From Lytechinus variegatus (taxonomy: Eukaryota; Echinodermata; Echinoidea; Temnopleuroida; Toxopneustidae), in the NCBI RefSeq assembly GCF_018143015.1, contig NC_054740.1, positions 55,402,583 to 55,466,582 of the forward strand: DNA of 64,000 nucleotides, written 5' to 3'. Both the position numbers and the translations under genes were made by a program. Below are positions 1-12,700 of the stretch, in pieces. The notes beneath the pieces were generated by a model, which ran no database searches, had not been told where the DNA came from, and saw only the letters and a program-made list of their open reading frames with translations. The first letter of the stretch is position 1. Every line of letters starts with the position of its first letter.

Positions 1-429
1 TGTTGGGGGGGGGGGTTAGGGCACTGTCACATCGTTCTGTGCAAGCCTTGCAGGTGATTACCAGCAACTCACCCACACCAAAGTTTTGAGCATGTTGAAA
101 ACTTTTCTGCATGCAAATCAGATTTGTTTGCGCTTCTGCGGGCAACTGCGTGTGAGATGAAGTGCAAGATAAAGTCTATGCGGGCGTCCTAGCTGCGGGT
201 AACAAAAATAGTTACCCACGAGTCACATGCAGGGCTTGCACGAAACAACATGATGACAGGGCAATGAAAATGCAAAAAAATCTAATTTTGATGGTCATAT
301 GCACTTTCATATTTATCAACCTGGAAAATATGGGACCTCAAACTGCCCTTGAAAAAGAGAGACTCTGACATATGACCACACTCAAGATCACCAACACAGA
401 GTAATATCATTGCTTGGAAAAATAAACAG
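1..429. other. Left edge, no gene recognised
   Basis: Starts with a G-run that resembles the G-rich end of the mobile elements seen later. A 68-codon open frame at 162-368 has no recognisable content. Confidence 0.4.
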
Positions 430-1211
430 GGGGGGGCGTTTCATAAAGCTGTTCATGACATATGTTAAGAGTGGCTTGAAGTTCGACTAATGAACCTTTC
501 TTCCGTGCTAAACCATCGCCAATGGTCATACCATTTACCACAAGAAAGGATACCAGTTGTCTCAAAGTCATTCTTAGTCTTAAAGGTCAAGTCCACCTCA
601 GAAAAATGTTGATTTGAATCAATAGAGAAAAATCAGACAAGCACAATGCTGAAAATTTCATCAAAAACGGATGTAAAATAAGAAAGTTATGACATTTCAA
701 AGTTTCGCTTATTTTCAACAAAATAGTTATATGAACGAGCCAGTTACATCCAAATGAGTCGATGATGTCACTCACTCACTATTTCTTTTGTTTTTTATTG
801 TTTGAATTATACAATATTTCAATTTTTACAAATTTGACGATTAGGACCTCCTTGCCTGAAGCACAAAATGTTAAAATAATGGAATTCCACATGTTCAGGG
901 AAGAATGAAACTTTATTTTACATGACAATGATGAGAAAATATAAATATTTCATATTTCATATAATAAAATACAAAAGAAATAGTGAGTGATGTCATCAAC
1001 TCTCTCATTTGGATGTAACTGGCTCGTTCATATAATTATTTTATTAAAAATAAGCGAAATTTTAAAATGCCATAACTTTCTTATTTCACATCCAATTTTG
1101 ATGAAATTTTCAGTGTTATGCTTGTTGAATTTCTCTCTTTTTATCCAAATCAAGTTTTTGTTGGGGTGGACTTGTCCTTTAATTTACGAACAGCTTTATG
1201 AAACACCCACC
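430..1211. mobile_element. Palindromic 'TTTCATAAAGCTG' MITE split by a TTAA foldback element
   Basis: The left part (430-583) begins GGCGTTTCATAAAGCTG; the right part (about 1179-1211) ends in the inverse, CAGCTTTATGAAACACCC. The middle is occupied by the foldback element at 584-1178. The intact form is seen at 10181-10365. No coding capacity. Confidence 0.8.
584..1178. mobile_element. TTAA-flanked foldback MITE (AAGTCCACC family), copy 1
   Basis: Flanked by TTAA at 580-583 and 1179-1182. Long arms fold back on each other: AGGTCAAGTCCACC at the left and GGTGGACTTGTCCT at the right, with the CACTCACTATTTCTTTTG motif and its inverse facing each other inside. TTAA duplications are typical of piggyBac- and Kolobok-type elements. 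Non-coding. Confidence 0.9.
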
Positions 1212-1823
1212 TGACCTCTGGCTTGAATGTCATGCTTGTTTTGTGAATCTCTCTACCAAAATAATTGGCACATTTTTTTAAATACAAACACTTTATGGAA
1301 TTTTCGGCCAAATCGTGGTTTTGGAAACCACTCATAGATTTGTGTACGCGCATTTGTGTACAAAGTGAATGGAGGTGGAAATAGGGAACCGTGCGTGCGA
1401 CTGAATAAAGCGCTGCTGTATGTAGTGAATGGTGGTTACCTATATCACGATAATGCCGAAATTTCATTGGAATCTGTTACTTAGACTAGAGCTCATTTTT
1501 AGATTGTGATGAACAGATTCCTAATGAAAAATCACTGCTTTTCACTATCATTGACATTGTATCAAGCTACTTTTGTTTTTAATGTTTTTTTTTCTATTTT
1601 AATATAATAATCTATTGACTATAACAAACAAGACCTCGGACCTACCCCACAAAACTTAGTTTTATTTAAGATCATCTCATGTCATCCAGCAACACTCATA
1701 CTGCTCGGGCATATTATAATAAATATCCCGGTCCCCGTCCATGACCAAACCTCGTTTGCACTTTGAAGCCCTTCCTCTCACTCTGCCAACGGCCAACCGA
1801 AGCCTACATGTATGCCGTGCCCA

Positions 1824-1923
1824 TGGCCTCTCATGCCCACCGTTTCTGCCTGTGCCTAGCCTTGCTCGCGCTCATGCTCTCGACTCTGACGATTTCAACC
1901 CAGCTACGCGAGTCTGCGCTAGT
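1824..1923 (+). CDS. Weak candidate first exon with a signal peptide
   Basis: From ATG at 1824 the frame reads MASHAHR, then a hydrophobic run FCLCLALLALMLSTL, then TISTQLRESAL, and meets a good donor (CTA|GTAAGT). An upstream in-frame ATG exists at 1812. The layout is that of a secreted-protein signal peptide: basic n-region, about 15-residue hydrophobic core, small residues near a possible cleavage. The segment is more GC-rich than its surroundings, and an AT-rich TATA-like stretch lies near 1710. No following exon was recognised before CWC25, so it may be chance or a remnant. Confidence 0.25.
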
Positions 1924-2358
1924 AAGTCTAAATAGCTGTCCCAAGCTGTTTTATTCCCTTTTCAAAATGTCAGATCAGACAGTAATTCCGTACCTGCAGG
2001 GGCATGTCCACCTTTTAAATCTGGTTTTCCTGGTGATGACATAATTATGAGCTCAAATATTCGTGGAAAATATGAACACGTTTCACCTTCGTCTTTGCTT
2101 GTTGTTGTCGTCCACGTCGCATCGAAAATTGCATGCAAAAAAAGTAAACAGAAAAGACTTGGAGGTAGAGTAATCAGCATATGTTTCCGTAGTACAAAAA
2201 AAAAACACTACACGGAGCCCTTTTAAAACAAGGGGCCATCAGGATGCAACCAAAGACCACTATATGTTTCCAGAGCTCAGCTATTAATTTTCTTATATTT
2301 TAGAGAATAACGGGTATTGCTGCAGCTATAGATCTTTAAAACGAATGCCACCTCCCAG

Positions 2359-2590
2359 CAGGGGCAGTTCCAGGATTTTTTCAAAGGGGCCGGGGCACAT
2401 TTTCCCGATGAATTGACAACCAAAAAAGGGGGCTTCACCAAAAATTTGAAGGTCATTTCGTCCACAGAAAATTTGACAAGCAAAACTCACTTTCAAAAGG
2501 TGGGCCGGGCACACTTCTTGAGTGAAAAATGGTATACTACAAATTTTTATTATGGCTCTCAAGGGGATGGGGGTGGGCCTACTGTGCTTC
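2359..2590. mobile_element. CAGGGGCRG-ended short element, right end unclear
   Basis: Starts CAGGGGCAGTTCCAGGATTT and carries the GGCACATTTTCCCGA and G-rich stretches also found in the element at 46148-46381. The right terminus is not clear. Open frames inside are not protein-like. Confidence 0.6.
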
Positions 2591-2689
2591 CTCTTATTTT
2601 TGATGTGGTTAGTTCCAGAGCAATACATTTTTAGCAATCATTGATTTAAGGGCCGTTCCGGGGACCCTCATTTTAAATACCATCATGTC

Positions 2690-3436
2690 CAGAAAATTTT
2701 TGATTTGAATCAATAAAGAAAAATCAAACAAGAATGATGCTGAAAATTTCATCAAAATCGGATGTAAAATAAAAAAGTTATGACATTTAAAGTTTCGCTT
2801 ATTTTTCATAAATTAGTTCACAAAACATTTTCACAAAACAGCACAACTCATTGACATGCAAATGAGAGAGTCGATGATGTCCCTCACTCACTATTTCTTT
2901 TAAAAAAAATTGCTTGAATTCTGCAATACTTCATTTTTTTACATTGACAATTATACCTGCTTGACTGAACCATAACCATGCATAACATATTAAAACAATT
3001 GCAATTGTCGATGTTCATGGAGGAAAAAAATGCTTCAGCTTTCAATGAGGAGAAAATAATAAAATACAAAAGATAGTAAGTGATGTCTTCAGTTCCCTCA
3101 TTTGCATACCGACTGATGCGCATTTTAATTTTTTGTGATATTCGGCAAAAATTTAAAATAGGAGAGACAAAAGGGGCCTAAGCTATGTTTGTCATTTTGC
3201 CTCCGAAGAAGATTCTGCTAGGATCGAAAGCTTAGGCCCCTTTTGACTCTCTTATTTACTCCATTGGCTCTTTTTTTAGATAAGCAGTTTACAGCAGCTT
3301 CTTTTTGCCAAAAAATTAAAATGTCATAACTTTCCTATTTTACATCCGATTTTGATGAAATTTTCAGTGTTATGCTTGTTGGATTTTTCTCTTCTGTTCA
3401 AATCAAATTTTTGTTGGGGTGAAGTACTTGTCCTTT
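2690..3436. mobile_element. TTAA-family foldback MITE, copy 2, interrupted
   Basis: Same arms as copy 1, starting near AAAATTTTTGATTTGAATC and ending CTTGTCCTTTA, but the left tip is lost. The right arm is broken by a retroelement-like insertion at about 3160-3306, flanked by a near-duplicate GCAAAAATTTAAAAT stretch. Confidence 0.75.
3160..3306. mobile_element. Retroelement tail-like insertion with a 23-bp inverted repeat
   Basis: Contains an inverted pair built on AGGGGCCTAAGCT and AGCTTAGGCCCCTTT around a short loop, followed by a T-rich tail. Part of it (3204-3252) recurs at 20038-20086. The second copy's arrangement suggests a 5'-truncated retroelement tail, perhaps Penelope-like; the family is not proven. 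Confidence 0.5.
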
Positions 3437-5246
3437 AGATCCAGAGCAACTGAGCCCCCCTGATTTTCGGCTCAGGCGGCTGGATATGGTACATATTTAT
3501 CCTGTTATAATTCGAGTGCCCCCCTGGGTTAAAAAGTCATTTATCTTGATCAAAAACCTGATTAAAAAAATATATATGCATAGAATATGCACATGTAGTT
3601 GCAAGTGATCTCATTATAAAAATACAGTTTTAATGACTAAGCATATGCCTATCGGGCCAAGGATATCAAACTTTCTGTGAGAATGTCAACAGAACACTAC
3701 AAAGAATTCTCACTGTCTTTTGCTCCTTATGTATACACATTGCTTCCTCAGCGGGCGTACAGATGGGGGACTTGGGGCCTCGCCCCCCCCCCCCTCCAAA
3801 ACAAGAAAAGTTCCAAGAACAAAAAATAAAATAAAATGGAAAAGTGTGAGATTATTGTATTAATTGATGTCAAAATCTTAGATTTTCATCGCAAAAAACA
3901 ATTTTTTTTATAGACTTTTCAAAACTGTCCCGTTTTTTTATATGCACTGTATATATATAACATTTTTAGCTCATCGGTGCACGTACGCTTTGCGCTTGCA
4001 AAAAAATATTCCGCCCGATGAACCAAAGTCTTTTGCCCGCGCTTCCCGCTTATATACTCCTTGTCATATCCTCTTAATTTAATGTCAAACAAAAAATGGG
4101 GGGGGGTAGTATTTAAAAGTGCTGCTCATGCACTATTTATATTTAGTGAGGTATATCCTCTTTATAGGCCTTAGTGTTTAAAATGTTTATTTTCAGGTAC
4201 GATTTTCACAAATCAGCTGGCACTTCCACATCGTGTGGATGATATAGCAAAAAGTGTTTATATAGAGTATTCTATTTTTGGTGTTAAATGGGAATCCAAC
4301 CCAAATAAAAACCGTCTTTTAGAGTTACCAGTTGATTTGAAATATGCATAGTCCAAAATCATAACTCTGAATTTTTGCTTGTCCGATTTAATTCTTTGAA
4401 ACTTCCACCATTTTGCTTTATACATTTTTCTCCTTTCCAATAACAGCATTTTATGTCCAAGGATGGATTCTCATTGAAAATTTTTAACTCGCGGAGGTCG
4501 CATAATTCAATTGTAGTGAGATATGGATTCTGTTTGATTACCCAAAAGTGAAAAATATCTCGTTTTCAAATAGGGCAGAGATCGGGTGTTGAGCTTCGGG
4601 GATGAGCTAGGGGGAGGGGGAAGGGCGGGCAGATAAGGAAAGAAAGAGAGGATCGAGTGAGGGGGCGCAGAGAGATCGAGGGAGGAAGAATTGAGGGAAA
4701 ACTCATGAGAGGAAATGGGAGCAGGTCAGAGCTATACAGTGCGTATCAAAAAAAAAAAAAAAACGGGACAGATTTGAAAAGTCTATAAAATTTGTGTTTC
4801 AAATTATGATCTCTATTTATTTTGGTGTCAATACTGCTCTGAAGTCTTATCCTTTAACATGTTTAAATGCCATTGAAATGATTTAATTTCGTTCATGCTT
4901 GAGCGAACGCGGAATGTTTTTGTCTGGGCTTAAAAAGGAGGCTTGCGCCAAAATGGCATAAAATGATAAATATAATGGTCGGACTTCTTGCTAATTAACA
5001 GATTTCCTTTTAACCTTTTCATTATCTATGCATAATTTTCGAATTACGCGGTCAAAATTCATTTCCAAATCTACTTATTTGCTTGAATAGTTCTGTTGTT
5101 CCTTTTTAATATGTTCTCTTTGAGCTTTGAATATTCCTTTTTTAGGCAAGAAAAATTTTTTTTGTAAACCGAAGTATGGGAAAGTTTTTTTTTTTTTTTC
5201 AAATCCTTTAATGTGTGCTACAAATGTTAAGGTGCCGAACAGTGGC
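3437..5246. other. Repeat-rich spacer, two facing transposon ends
   Basis: No gene seen. About 3890-3957 holds ...AAAACTGTCCCGTTTTTTT...GCACTGTA; 4735-4790 starts ACAGTGCGTATC, then an A-run, then CGGGACAG and GAAAAGTCTATAAAA. These are the same terminus in opposite orientation, as if two elements pointed away from each other; neither partner end was found. A purine-rich tract lies at 4600-4720. Confidence 0.5.
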
Positions 5247-6390
5247 ATACCGATGGGTGGGGGCTCGGGGCGCTCGGGGACCAATAAAAAAAAATAATGA
5301 CCAAGAAAACAAAAGTGGAAAGGAAAATAACAGAAAACATAAAAAGTGAAATACGATATCATTTTCTAAATATTATATCATTATATCAATTTGAAATCAT
5401 TCCTCTTACTGCGCGAAGCACGGAAGCTTAAAACATTTGAATAGCTAACATAAATTATACAATTATGCCTATACCTTGCATGGTCACATCAGATTTGAGT
5501 GTAAAAGTTTATCCACATTAAATTTTGTCAACTCCAGTCGTAAAACAAAGTAAAGAAAACGGGTAAACTATACAGGAAATAAAAAGGCCCTATATCCTCC
5601 TTTCCGCGAATGGCGTTGAAGCTCTGATTTTTAAAATCTGAAACTTCTGTTCTAATTTCTTAGATTATATATACTGTAACTCGATTAAGAAGAAAAACGA
5701 GCTCAAATGTGAAAGGGATGATGCAAGCTAGAAGAGGGATTTTTCCTTTCCCATGCTCGCGAAGCACGGAAACCTCTGTGATTTATTTTCGAAGAAAGAA
5801 AATCGCTCACATTAAGCGCCTTCTTTTGTTTGATTAAGAAAGTTCAGTGATAGGCCCTATTCAAATTTTCAGGATGGATGTGCAGCGATACAGAATAAAG
5901 TTTAAAGTCGCACACTAGCTGTTGCATATAGCACGGCACGAATTTAATTCTTCCCCATTTGAGCAGATGCTTTAATTTACCAAAAATTACTTGCTGAAAT
6001 TAAAGAGAAAGAAATAACATTTGGGGACTCGGCGGTTTACCCGCTCCGAACAGAACCAAAAAATAATGCAATTTAAAAAAAATCGTACTCTTTACACCTA
6101 TATGTATACTTTACAATTTCTGGCAAGAATATAGGATTCCCACTGCTGGGAAGGGGAAAAAACGGAGTAGAACGAAGGTGTGGGAAACAAAAGGAAGCAA
6201 ATTTTTTAGCATGAAGAGAGAATATAAGTCTCGTATATAGGTTGTTAGAAACAACAAAAGCGATACCTTCCTTCCCTTTTCTACTCTCGCTTTTTCTTTT
6301 TCTCCTTTTCCCCTTCTTTTTTTTCCTTTTTGGGAGCGTGTGGGGGGAGGGGGGGGGGGCGACCATCCCCTGGCTACACGCCTCGTAGAA
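5247..6390. mobile_element. Probable degenerate member of the GCGAGC-array element group
   Basis: Left end near CAGTGGCATACCGATGGG. The right side has a long pyrimidine tract (6270-6340), a G-run and then ATCCCCTGGCTACACGCC. The same order of parts occurs in the clearer members at 18340-19470 and 41207-43341. Only two decayed array motifs (GCGCGAAGCACGG near 5412 and 5757) remain. Confidence 0.45.
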
Positions 6391-6700
6391 CGCCCCTTTG
6401 GCTATTCACAGAAGTTGCTCAACTACCCGGTGCCATGTCGTGGCGATTAGCCATACAGCCGGCCGTCGGATCGGATTCCGGATTAGGTCATCGGATCAAA
6501 ATCCGTGACTTCGACTTTAGTTTTCTGTGATAGCCACAGTTAGCTTAGTCAGTATCATTCAGAGAACGTTTTTTCTAAATCTAAGCGCAGTCACTATAAA
6601 ATCTTATCGATTTTATTGAGTGCCACTCAATGAGTAGTATAGTTTGTCAGTCATATTTTTGACTTTTTTGTGCTTGATAAATACCAGTGTTCCATTCAAG

Positions 6701-9700
6701 ATGGGTGGTGGAGATTTGGTAAGTTTTTGTGTAATGTGGGTGACACGAATTTGTATTAGTGGGACCGTAGTATTACTAGTAATGTAGTGATTGATAGAAG
6801 TAGGATGGGGGGTCGGGTGTCCGGACACTTTACAATTTTGAAGCCTTCTTTTTTGTCTTTAGATTACACTAAAAATATGAATTCAATAGTTGCAATCATC
6901 TTCTATTTTGTTCTCTATAATATTTTCTAACATTTTGTACTAAAAATTGATGAAACTTTGCTTGTATTTTTTTCCAAATGAATTTCTAAAATTGATTGTC
7001 CGGACACACAACCTGTCCGGACACACAACAACTGGGTATACATAGCGGACCGGAGCCCAGGATTCGTCCGTGTAATACTAGTCAAACATACTCTCCAAAA
7101 TCGGGTAGAATGTGGTTGCAAATGCCAAAAGCACTCCAAATAAAAGGGGGAAACAAAAATAATGCAAAAGTTCAATGAGTTTGGTGTGTGTTGTGATTGA
7201 ATGAGCTTGCTTTTGAAAACAAGATAGACTGTCAAATCCATGCACATGCATGTAGGATGCTGGGGCCGATTGCACGAAAGGGTCTTTCCAAGGACCGTCT
7301 TTCGTGTCGCCCATCTTTTATGATACGCTATAGGCGGGTTGTTTCTGAAATTTATGATAAAGAATAAGATTCGTTAGTTTGCTTTTAAATCAAATTTTAT
7401 ACAATTTCATGATATATCACATCATTTTATAAACAAATATGTTGTTTAATTTAACGGACGAATGAAATATGTTTGCAGATGATTTATTTAAAATGCGTTT
7501 CACATGGCGCATCATAAAAGATGGGCGACACGAAAGACGGTCCTTGCAAAGACCCTTTCGTGCAATCGGCCCAGTACTCTAAACATGTTTAAGACCCCCT
7601 TTGTTGTGGACATGAAAATTTCGTGATGATGCTTTGTTTTGTTTTTCTCAGAATATGAAGAAATCATGGCATCCTCAACGGCTGGACAACCAGGAGGAGG
7701 TGTGGAAGAGAGAGATGAAAGAGAAGAAGGAACGCCAGAAGATGATTGAACTCAAGAGACAGCTGCAAGAAGAGAGAGATCTTGAAGAAATGAAGAAACG
7801 TGGGGAGGACAGTGGGACTTTGAAGTGAGTTATTCCGTTGATAGTATTTTGAATACCATGGACTCGCCCACCAAGAACAATTCACACAGGAAGAATGGAA
7901 GTGCTTCTGTCAGAATTAGGGGCCGCGGAAGCAGAAGTGGGGGGGGGGAGGCTGAGGGGGCTTCAGCCCCCCCCCCCACTTTTTTCCAAAACCGTGTACA
8001 ATGATCATATTGCAACTTTTTGCATAGTCAGCCGCCCCCCCCCCACTTTGAAATCCATTCCGCGGCCCCTGGCTAGACTATTAGACCATCATTTCATATT
8101 GCCTGGTATATTGACAACACTTTTTATCATTTCCTAAAGATTCAGAATGACGAAAGTCCAGTCCAGTCGAGGACAAACTTCAAAGATTTTTGTTTATCTT
8201 GACAAATCTTTTAATCTGGGCAACCTGTCTGAAGAACTGTTAGGAATGTTGAATAGGTTTATAGATTTAAAAGGACCTTTTTACATTACGGAACCAGTTT
8301 TAAAGGACAGTATTTATTTATTAAATGCAATACCTGTACTTCTCTATGATTTATGAGAATACTTGCTAACATCAGAGCATGAATTATTTTAATATGCATG
8401 AACTGTGGTCGCTGATGATTTGTTTTGGTCTCTCGCGCTGTAGGAAAAAGAAAGATCGAGTTGATTGGATGTACAACCAACCCAAAGTTAACGAAGAAGA
8501 CTATTTGATGGGAAAGAAAGTTGATAAAGCCATCATGGAACACCAGCAAACAAAGGTGAGTAGAATTAAACAATTTTATGACTATAAGGTTGCATGGTCT
8601 TCAGTTGAAAGTTTGGGGCTAACTGGCTTCAGTTGACAGTTTTGGGCTAACTGGCTTCAGTTGACAGTTTTGGGCTGTCTTATGCCAGTTGAAAGTTTGA
8701 GGCTGTCTGGCTTCAGTTGAAAGTTTGGGGCTAACTGGCTTTAGTTGAAATTTAGGGCTGTCCTGCTTCAGATGAAAGTTTGGAGCTGACAGGAAGGGGC
8801 AAGCTTTGGTGTTAACATTGATCAGAACTTTTCTGGTTTCACTGAAGATATTGTAAACCCATGGTGATATTGAAGCCTGTGTATAGCTTTGGTAAAGGGT
8901 CAATAATGTGATTGATAATCGAATATCATCTAATATGACAGTCTTACTGAAGCGTAGAGACCGTTAGGTATTTTTCCAACTGCACTTCTCTGAGAAAATT
9001 TCAAATATTCAAATCTTGGATATATAGCGCCCTCTCTCGGCGATGCTTGTTTTAAATTAAAAAATGGGCATTCAAGCACTTATCTTATAAATTTAGTGAT
9101 TAGATATCCAAAAGTTACAGACAAAGAACATATCTTGAAAGTTTCAGCCCATTCCATGATTTAATTGAAAGACAAAAACACACAGATATTTTAATTTGAT
9201 CGGGTGACCCGATCAAGTTAAATTACCATGTAAAATCGCAAAATTTATCCTGTAAAACACAATTTCATTTCATATCCTCCACATCATAACTGCTGTAGGG
9301 CATATCCATTCATATTAGCTAGCAATGAATTGGAATAGTGATAGGTGCATTTTGGTGGATTTACCAAAACTATACACAAGCTTTAAACACAGTTGGACAT
9401 TCAATTTCAGTTTCATCTTTATTTCCCTTTTAAGATTCCATCAACCACCGTGAGAGGTAGATCCAGGTTAGGTTATTTTTATCTTGAAAACCGCTGTGAT
9501 TTATAAGTATTTTTATAGTTTTTAATTTATTTCTTTGTGTTTTTTTAGACCAAAGAAGCATCTAGTGGAGGAGGGTCAGGTCTTATTGTAGATATGGCTG
9601 CTAAAGTGAAGGAGGATCCTCTCTTTGCTATCAAGTAAGTGATATCATCTGGGCCCTGTCTTACAAAGAGCTACGATTTATTCAATCAACCGCAAGTGTA

Positions 9701-12700
9701 TGGACATCCATCAATGTCATTTTTTTTCCTCTGGAAATTTGAAAAAATGTCCTTTGTATGTAAAGAAAAAAGATAAGCACACTGAATTTTTAACAAAATT
9801 GTAACTGTATGAATGGACATCGTATCAAGAAAATATGTTGAACAAGCATGCTTTTTAGATTTATGACGTTGGTGGCTTTCCATAGTTGTGGTTGATTGGA
9901 TCAATCTTAACTCTTTGTAAGATGTGGGCGAGAATTTTGTAGATATGATGGGAGGATTCATCAAAGATTCTCCTAATTGCCATTTTTTATGTAGCCATAT
10001 TCCAATTAAAGTTCATGCCCCATATTCAGATGTCCAGTTTAACTGAGGCCATTGGTTTTACTCTGTGCTAAACTTATGGCAAGCTAAAAATGTCAAATCT
10101 TTGTTTACATTTATGTTTCTTTTGTTTAATTTCTTCTTATCCCATGCTAATTGTGGAAAGGATAGTTGGTCATCATTTCTGGTGGATGTTTCATAAAGCT
10201 GTTTGTAAGTTAAGAGCGACTTTAAGAACGACCGGTGATCCTTTCTTGTGGTAAATGATATTCACCATTAATTTACATTGGCGAATATTTAGCACGTAAG
10301 AAAGGTTCACCAGTCCTTATTTAAGTCGCTGTTAACTTACGTACAGCTTTGTGAAACACCCACCCAGACAGTTTTGAATGAAATCATTTAATTTGATTGG
10401 CTGATAGTAAATTTGTTATAGATATTGTGCATTTGTTATCATAATGAGTCTTTATGAAATGGGACCCAGTTATGCATAAACCGCTGTACTGCTAATGCTT
10501 TTTTTTTTCATTTTTCTTGTCTCTATAGAAAACAAGAAATAAATCACAAGAAGGCTCTTATGAATAATCCCATTAGAATGAAGCAACTCCAACAAATGGT
10601 GAGTAAACAATGTCTTTTGAGGTCATTTCAGTGTGTATATGCAGTGACAAGACATATATGCTCCTGCAACATTTGCTCCAGTCTCAATGTCTCAGATGGC
10701 ATAGGGTTAGATTTAGCATTGAAATAGAGTTTTTGGTTCAGAATAATGTAAAAATGATGATTATGGTTTATTTGCATTTACTTTATCATGTGTGGCCTAA
10801 CATGCAGATTTTCCATCGGAACAATTGTCCTTGGAGCAAATGTCATGGAATCATAAAATGTCGTGGAATCATATAAGATGTAGTGGAATCATATAAATAC
10901 ATTCATTTAGTGCTGCTTCTTTTTAGGAGTTGACATTTCCCGGAAACTCTATTCTTTGTGTTGACTTTATGACAGTTATTAAAGGACAAAAAAATCTAAA
11001 TGTTTAAGCTTGAATTGATCATATTTAAGCTATATATGGTCATAAAACATTAAGTGCTTAATGATCAAAGGTTCTGATGAGAATCAGTGTTTTTAGACAC
11101 ATTCTATTTATATTCATCATATATTGCAGTCATTTTATGGAATTAAAGATTTCTTTGTACTTCAATTATCACTTTCTTCTGATTTTCTTCTATACATTCT
11201 GTTCTGTCGTTCTCTCTTCTTTTGTGTTTTCTCTTTATATGTTTAATTCTTTTATTTCATTTTTCTCTAGTTAAAAGCGCAAGTAGGTGCCAAGGAAAAG
11301 TCCAAGAAAAGTAAGAAGAGCAAGGCACCAAAGAAACACAAGAAATCAAGGAGACAGTCATCCACTGACAGTGAAAGCGAGAGTGATTCTGAAATAGAAC
11401 ATATCAGAAGGAAGAAGAAAAAGATGGATAGAAGGAGAGACTCTAGTGAATCATCAGATGAACCAATGAGAGATAGAAGGAAGGAATCCAAGAGGAGCAA
11501 AGAGAGGAGACATTTTGATGATAGTGATTCGGAACATGAACAAAGGAAAGAGAGAAGGAGGAGAGAGGAAAGGAATCATGAACGAAGAAACTTTAATGAT
11601 AGTGATTTGGAAGAAAAAGGAAAGGAGATAGAAGGAAAAAGGAGAGAGGTAACCATGAAAGAAGAATCTTCAATGATAGTGATTTAGAAGAAGAAAGGAA
11701 AGGAGATAGGAGGAAAAAGGAGAGGAGTAACCAGGAAAGAAGGAACTTTCATGATGGTGATTCAGAAGAAGAGAGGAGGAGGGATAGAAGGAAAAATGAC
11801 AGAAAGAATAAGGATAGGAGAGACCTTCATGATAGTGATTCAGAGCTGGATCGGAGGATAGAAAGAAGGAAGGAAGAGAGGAAGAGCAGAAGAAGAAGGT
11901 ACTCCAGTGATGAATCAGATGATGTAAGAACAAAGAAAAGCTCTTCATCTCGTCTTGATGAACACAAAAAGAAAATCCCTCCTGGTTATGGACTGATTGT
12001 GAGTATTAACTAGACCAAACATATTGAATACACATTTATGTAAACCATACACATATCATAACTTCTGAAGGTTTTCATGGTGAAGAAGAATAGTATAGTA
12101 GGTTTCACGGTACAACATGTATCATTCTTGGGCAAGTGATGGTCCTGAAAAGGACCACCTAATCTCTTGGTGGTCCTGATTTGCCTCTGGGTACACCATG
12201 TATCTTTCTTGGTCAAGTGTTTGTCCTGAAAAGAACCACTCAATCTCTGGGTGGTCCTTATCAGGACCAACACTTGCCCAAGAAAGATACATGGTGTACC
12301 GAGAAACCTACTACACATACACCTATCTGAATGGTAACCTACGAATGTATTTTTTGGGCCTGTATTCTCAATCTATAGTTTTAGGATTTCAAATTTCATT
12401 TTATCCTTTTTCTAGTTGTAAGCGCTTTGGGCCATTTTGGGAAAAGTGCAGTACATATTTTTTCTTTGTTCATTGAATATGATTCTCTTTTACATACTTA
12501 CAGGGGGGCCACAAAGCACCAAGAAGGCATAGAGAGAGTAGCAGTGAGAGTGACCATACCCCCTCCAATCATCCCAGACACGGTGATAGGCACAGGGGTC
12601 GGAGGTCACGGTCAAGGTCACCTATCAAACAACGTAAACCAAAGTAAGCCAACCAATTTCTGTACAGTTATTATTGTTCTTATATTTAAAGGGCCCATGT

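Noticed and set aside
3204-3252. Hammerhead ribozyme core (CTGAAGA...GAAA) in the recurring segment
   Set aside because: The 20038 copy has the core letters, but the 3204 copy lacks one, and stem I and stem III pairings could not be drawn convincingly.
6330-6530. 66-codon open frame just before CWC25
   Set aside because: Starts in a G-run of an element end; no protein-like content, and CWC25 starts separately at 6701.
11267-11500. Leu/Ser-rich minus-strand open frame, and a similar one at 11670-11948
   Set aside because: Antisense of the Arg/Lys/Glu-rich CWC25 exon 6; purine-rich coding gives open antisense frames.
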